DNA of 64,000 bases from Bacteroidota bacterium (lineage in GTDB: Bacteria > Bacteroidota > Bacteroidia > Chitinophagales > Saprospiraceae), in the NCBI GenBank assembly GCA_003045895.1, contig PZPC01000008.1:1-64000 (forward strand). Reading direction: 5' to 3'. Below the pieces are notes generated by a model that was not told the DNA's origin, did no database searches, and saw only the letters and a program-made list of their open reading frames with translations. The position numbers were made by a program, and so were the translations under genes. Positions 60,864 through 64,000 of the stretch are shown here, piece by piece (position 1 is the first letter of the stretch; each line of letters opens with the position of its first letter).

Positions 60864-63800
60864 ATGGGACAATTTTCACCCAAATTCACTTGGACTACCA
60901 TCGCCTTGGTTGTCTTTCTTTTGCCGTTAAGTGGTCAGAATTACCTGATGAATGGTATGCCGATCAACGACTGTAGCGGCTACTTTCTCGATAGTGGCGG
61001 CAGCGCTAATAGCTACGGACCCAACGAAAATTTCACGACTACCATTTGTAGTGATGCCAGCACAGGAACCCACGTACAATTGGTGTTCTCCGGCATTGAC
61101 ATTGGCCCGGGGGAATCCATCTTTTTCTACGATGCCCCTACCGCTGATCCGGCTTTTCAGTACGACAATTCATTTTTGATGTTCCCGAATAACCCCTTCA
61201 TTATTCAGGCAACAGCTGCCAATACCAGTGGCTGTGTCACCATCGTTTTTACCTCAGATGGGATTAACGGCGGGGAAGCAGGCTGGAGTGCCGACATCAA
61301 TTGTATTGCCGCCTGCCAGACTATTCTGGCGGATTTGGCCAGCACCATTCCTGCCATCGTTCCGGTCGATACCGGTTACATTGACATCTGCCCTGGCCAG
61401 CGCGTGACCTTTAGCGGTACGGGGATTTATCCACAAAACAACCTGGTCTACAACCACAGTGACCTGACCAGCAGTTTCGAGTGGGATTTTGGGAACGGCA
61501 ATACGGCTATCGGGCCAAACGTGACCAATGTTTTTGACGAACCCGGGGGGTACACCGTACAAATGACCATTACGGATCAGTTTGGTTGTAAAAACACCAA
61601 CTTCATCTCCCAGCGGGTGCGGGTTTCTACCTATCCGACCTATCAGTTTAGCGGAACGCTTGACCCCACCATTTGTAGTGGGGATTCGCTCATGATTACC
61701 TCGTCTATCAATGAAACCAGCAATACCAACGTAGTTGTTACGCCCACCGAAGGCACCTTTGTCCAGGATGGTGTGCGCTCCGATACGCTCTTGCTACCTG
61801 ATGGTTCCGGGGGCGTTTACCGATCCAGCATTCCGTTTACCCAGTTCCGGCCTGGTGCCACGCTGACCAATCCTGCCGATATCAACTTTGTTTCCCTGAA
61901 CCTGGAACACTCCTACAGTGGCGACCTGGATATTGAGTTGATCTGCCCCAACGGTTCTTCGGCATATATCCTGCAGTACGGTTCCGGCTTAGGATCCACC
62001 AATTTTGGCGAACCTTTTGCCAGTGCACCCGTCGACGGGCAATCTGCGAATTTGACCCCCGGTATTCCTTATACCTACGTGTTTGTAGAAAATGCAGCCC
62101 GCGGCACCTTGCCGCAATTTCGGCCTATGGCCCCCTCCTACACCTACACCACCGTACCCAGTGTGAGTACCGGACAAACCTATACCTATACCGACACCTA
62201 CTTTCCAGCTGGCGAGTACCGGCCCCAGCAAAGTTTTGCCAACCTGGTCGGTTGCCCATTGAATGGCGACTGGACCATCCGGGTACAAGACAACCTGGGA
62301 TTGGACAACGGCTGGCTCTTTGAATGGAGTATCTCCTTTGCCGACTACCTCTACCCCAACGTAGAAACCTTTACGCCCACCTTCGTCGATTGGGGCTGGA
62401 GCAACAACCCGACGGTTATCAGCTCCACCCAGGACTCCCTGCTGGCCTCCCCCATTAATGCGGGCTTTGCCGCTTATACTTTTTGGGTATTGGACAATTT
62501 TGGCTGTTTGAACGACAGCACGCTTACCTTCGAGATATTGCCACCTACGCATCCCGATTGCTACACCTGCAACATCCAGATCAACGACCAGGAAGATGTA
62601 GCTATCTGCCAAGGCGAAAGTACCAACCTGGATTTGAGTCCCGCCATTCCCCTGGAGCAAGAGATCACTTTTGAGCGCTTTCCCCAGTACACTTTGGGTC
62701 GCGCCAATCACCCACCAGGAAACCCCTACCGCAGCGTATTGAGTGTAAACAGCATTTCACCGGTTACCATTACCAATCCGCTGGCGCAGATCGCATCCAT
62801 TTGCCTGACATTTACGACGGATTTTACCTCTGATATCAATTTGGTGCTGCGCGCGCCCAACGGTAGTCAGCTTCCCCTCTCGCTGAGTAACGGTGGCGGA
62901 TCCAACCTGGGCTACGTCAACACCTGCTTTTCGCCTACCGCCTTAACGTCGATCAATGCGCCTTCTTCGATGCCTCCCTACACGGGTACCTACCAACCTC
63001 AGGGCAACTGGAATACATTGATTGGTTCTCCGGTCAACGGAGACTGGACCCTATTGGTAACCGACGCCTTCGGGCCGCTTCAGTTTGGCGAACTCCTGGA
63101 ATGGTCAATTACCTTCAACAACCTCACCACTTATACTTATTCCTGGACCCCCACCACTGGCCTCAGCCCAACAACGGGCCCTACGCCTACGGCTAGCCCG
63201 GTTGCTACTACAACCTATGTTGCTCTGATCCAGGATAACTACGGCTGTAGCCGACGTGATACGGTACTGGTTAGCGTCATCCCTGATGCGGTAGCCCCCG
63301 TGGTGTCCTGCCAGGAAGCAGGCGAAAGTATCCTTTTCACCTGGCTGCCTATTCCAGGCGTTACTGAATACGAGTATAACATTATCTTACCCAGTGGCCC
63401 CTTGGGTTGGACCGGGCCGCTTTCTGCTACCCAGCTCCAGGTAGACAACCTCAACAACAACGACGAGGTCACCCTCGAAGTGCGGGCTTACTTTGCTGGC
63501 ACCAATGCCAATTGCCCGATCCCCATTGGCTCGGCTACCTGTGTGTCTTCGTTTTGCGGTTTGCAGGTAAGCCCACCTACCCTGACCGATGTCAGTTGTT
63601 TTGGAGCTACCGATGGTGTACTGGCGGTTAATATTACTGCTGGTGAAGGCCCTTTCTCTATTGTCCTTGATGGAGTGACCTACACCAATCCAGTCATTCC
63701 CAACCTGGCGGCCGGCGACTACACTTATACGGTACTGGATGCCCTGGGGTGTGCTATCCCCAACGATTTCACCATTGGCACCCCAGACAGCTTGTTTGCA

Positions 63801-64000
63801 ACGGTGAGTCAAACCCAGCAGAGTTGCGCCAATTTAAACCAAAGTGAAGCAGTCGTTGTACCTGGCGGCGGGACGGGTGGTTTTTCCTATGCCTGGAGCA
63901 ACGGACAGCAGGCGGCGACCGTCAACAACCTCGCTCCTGGCAACGTACAGGTAACCGTAACCGATAATTCGGGCTGTACGGTCACCGCTTCGGCCAACAT
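60864..64000 (+). CDS. Second giant surface adhesin, tandem paralogue, 3' end outside the window
   Basis: Open for 1045 codons from ATG 60864 to the window edge. Signal peptide (MGQFSPKFTWTTIALVVFLL). The domain order copies the preceding gene: CUB-like (NYLMNGMPINDCSGYFLDSG; FTTTICSDASTGTHVQLVFS), PKD (FEWDFGNGNTAIGPNVT), P-domain (LEHSYSGDLDIELICPNGS; GDWTIRVQDNLGLDNGWLF), second P-domain-like unit (GRANHPPGNPYRSVLSVNSI; GNWNTLIGSPVNGDWTLLVT), Fn3-like segment, and at least the first one and a half SprB repeats (CFGATDGVLAVNITAGEGPF). The two proteins look roughly 60-70 percent identical by eye over the shared part. It presumably continues with more SprB repeats and a type B sorting domain. 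Confidence 0.92.
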   Translation, partial: MGQFSPKFTWTTIALVVFLLPLSGQNYLMNGMPINDCSGYFLDSGGSANSYGPNENFTTTICSDASTGTHVQLVFSGIDIGPGESIFFYDAPTADPAFQYDNSFLMFPNNPFIIQATAANTSGCVTIVFTSDGINGGEAGWSADINCIAACQTILADLASTIPAIVPVDTGYIDICPGQRVTFSGTGIYPQNNLVYNHSDLTSSFEWDFGNGNTAIGPNVTNVFDEPGGYTVQMTITDQFGCKNTNFISQRVRVSTYPTYQFSGTLDPTICSGDSLMITSSINETSNTNVVVTPTEGTFVQDGVRSDTLLLPDGSGGVYRSSIPFTQFRPGATLTNPADINFVSLNLEHSYSGDLDIELICPNGSSAYILQYGSGLGSTNFGEPFASAPVDGQSANLTPGIPYTYVFVENAARGTLPQFRPMAPSYTYTTVPSVSTGQTYTYTDTYFPAGEYRPQQSFANLVGCPLNGDWTIRVQDNLGLDNGWLFEWSISFADYLYPNVETFTPTFVDWGWSNNPTVISSTQDSLLASPINAGFAAYTFWVLDNFGCLNDSTLTFEILPPTHPDCYTCNIQINDQEDVAICQGESTNLDLSPAIPLEQEITFERFPQYTLGRANHPPGNPYRSVLSVNSISPVTITNPLAQIASICLTFTTDFTSDINLVLRAPNGSQLPLSLSNGGGSNLGYVNTCFSPTALTSINAPSSMPPYTGTYQPQGNWNTLIGSPVNGDWTLLVTDAFGPLQFGELLEWSITFNNLTTYTYSWTPTTGLSPTTGPTPTASPVATTTYVALIQDNYGCSRRDTVLVSVIPDAVAPVVSCQEAGESILFTWLPIPGVTEYEYNIILPSGPLGWTGPLSATQLQVDNLNNNDEVTLEVRAYFAGTNANCPIPIGSATCVSSFCGLQVSPPTLTDVSCFGATDGVLAVNITAGEGPFSIVLDGVTYTNPVIPNLAAGDYTYTVLDALGCAIPNDFTIGTPDSLFATVSQTQQSCANLNQSEAVVVPGGGTGGFSYAWSNGQQAATVNNLAPGNVQVTVTDNSGCTVTASAN

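Overview
The window reads as a chromosome segment from a free-living, probably marine or aquatic Bacteroidota, most likely class Saprospiria (Lewinella/Haliscomenobacter-like). The evidence is indirect but consistent. Several large secreted proteins end in type IX secretion (T9SS) sorting domains of type A or type B (gliding-motility-associated). There are SprB-like repeats, WG repeats, a TonB-dependent receptor with an N-terminal CarboxypepD_reg-like domain, two ECF sigma factor operons, and many copies of the Bacteroidota -7 promoter motif TAnnTTTG just upstream of genes. Shine-Dalgarno sites are generally not visible. There is no rRNA, CRISPR array, phage, plasmid origin or intact transposase; one tRNA-Ser is present.

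Layout. 1-6.4 kb: the 3' part of a giant secreted adhesin-like protein, an Rrf2 regulator, a DUF4403 lipoprotein and a four-PDZ secreted protein. 6.6-9.7 kb: a HAD phosphatase, the wreck of an ADP-ribosylglycohydrolase gene and a VIT-domain secreted protein. 9.9-14.0 kb: miaB, a sigma-54-type activator with an altered GAFTGA loop, and pyrC. 14.2-17.6 kb: a 1110-residue WG-repeat protein. 17.8-20.3 kb: gatC-ABC ATPase-cobalamin adenosyltransferase on the minus strand and a deoxynucleoside kinase on the plus strand. 20.3-22.2 kb: a small inverted-repeat element, tRNA-Ser(TGA), a CHASE2-domain gene split by an in-frame stop, and the start of a truncated secreted protein. 22.0-27.4 kb: a multidomain GH13 amylase with dockerin-like repeats and a T9SS partner protein. 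27.7-33.3 kb: an ECF sigma operon, a small envelope protein and a TonB-dependent receptor. 33.4-39.6 kb: rpe, a hairpin-rich intergenic region, a MobA-like nucleotidyltransferase, DUF2279, a RimK-like ligase with an aspartoacylase-like hydrolase, and an Atg22-like transporter. 39.7-43.5 kb: a second ECF sigma operon. 43.7-46.3 kb: pseudouridine synthase-DUF1415-acyl-CoA reductase, linked by ATGA overlaps. 46.4-55.6 kb: a trans-sulfuration enzyme, a lipoprotein, and folD-prmA followed by a 1532-residue secreted protein of unknown function. 55.9-64.0 kb: two tandem paralogous giant adhesins (CUB-like, PKD, P-domains, SprB repeats), the second running off the window.

Housekeeping genes (miaB, pyrC, gatC, rpe, folD, prmA) are interleaved with surface and secreted proteins. 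Signs of decay and rearrangement cluster at 7.3-7.6 kb and 20.3-22.2 kb. I did not find a clear new defence or biosynthetic system. The best candidates for undescribed biology are the hairpin-dense minus-strand region at 34.09-34.41 kb (possible structured RNA or small protein), the ligase/hydrolase pair at 36.4-38.2 kb, the dockerin-tailed amylase with its partner, and the tandem giant adhesins. All family assignments come from reading the sequence; no database search was run.
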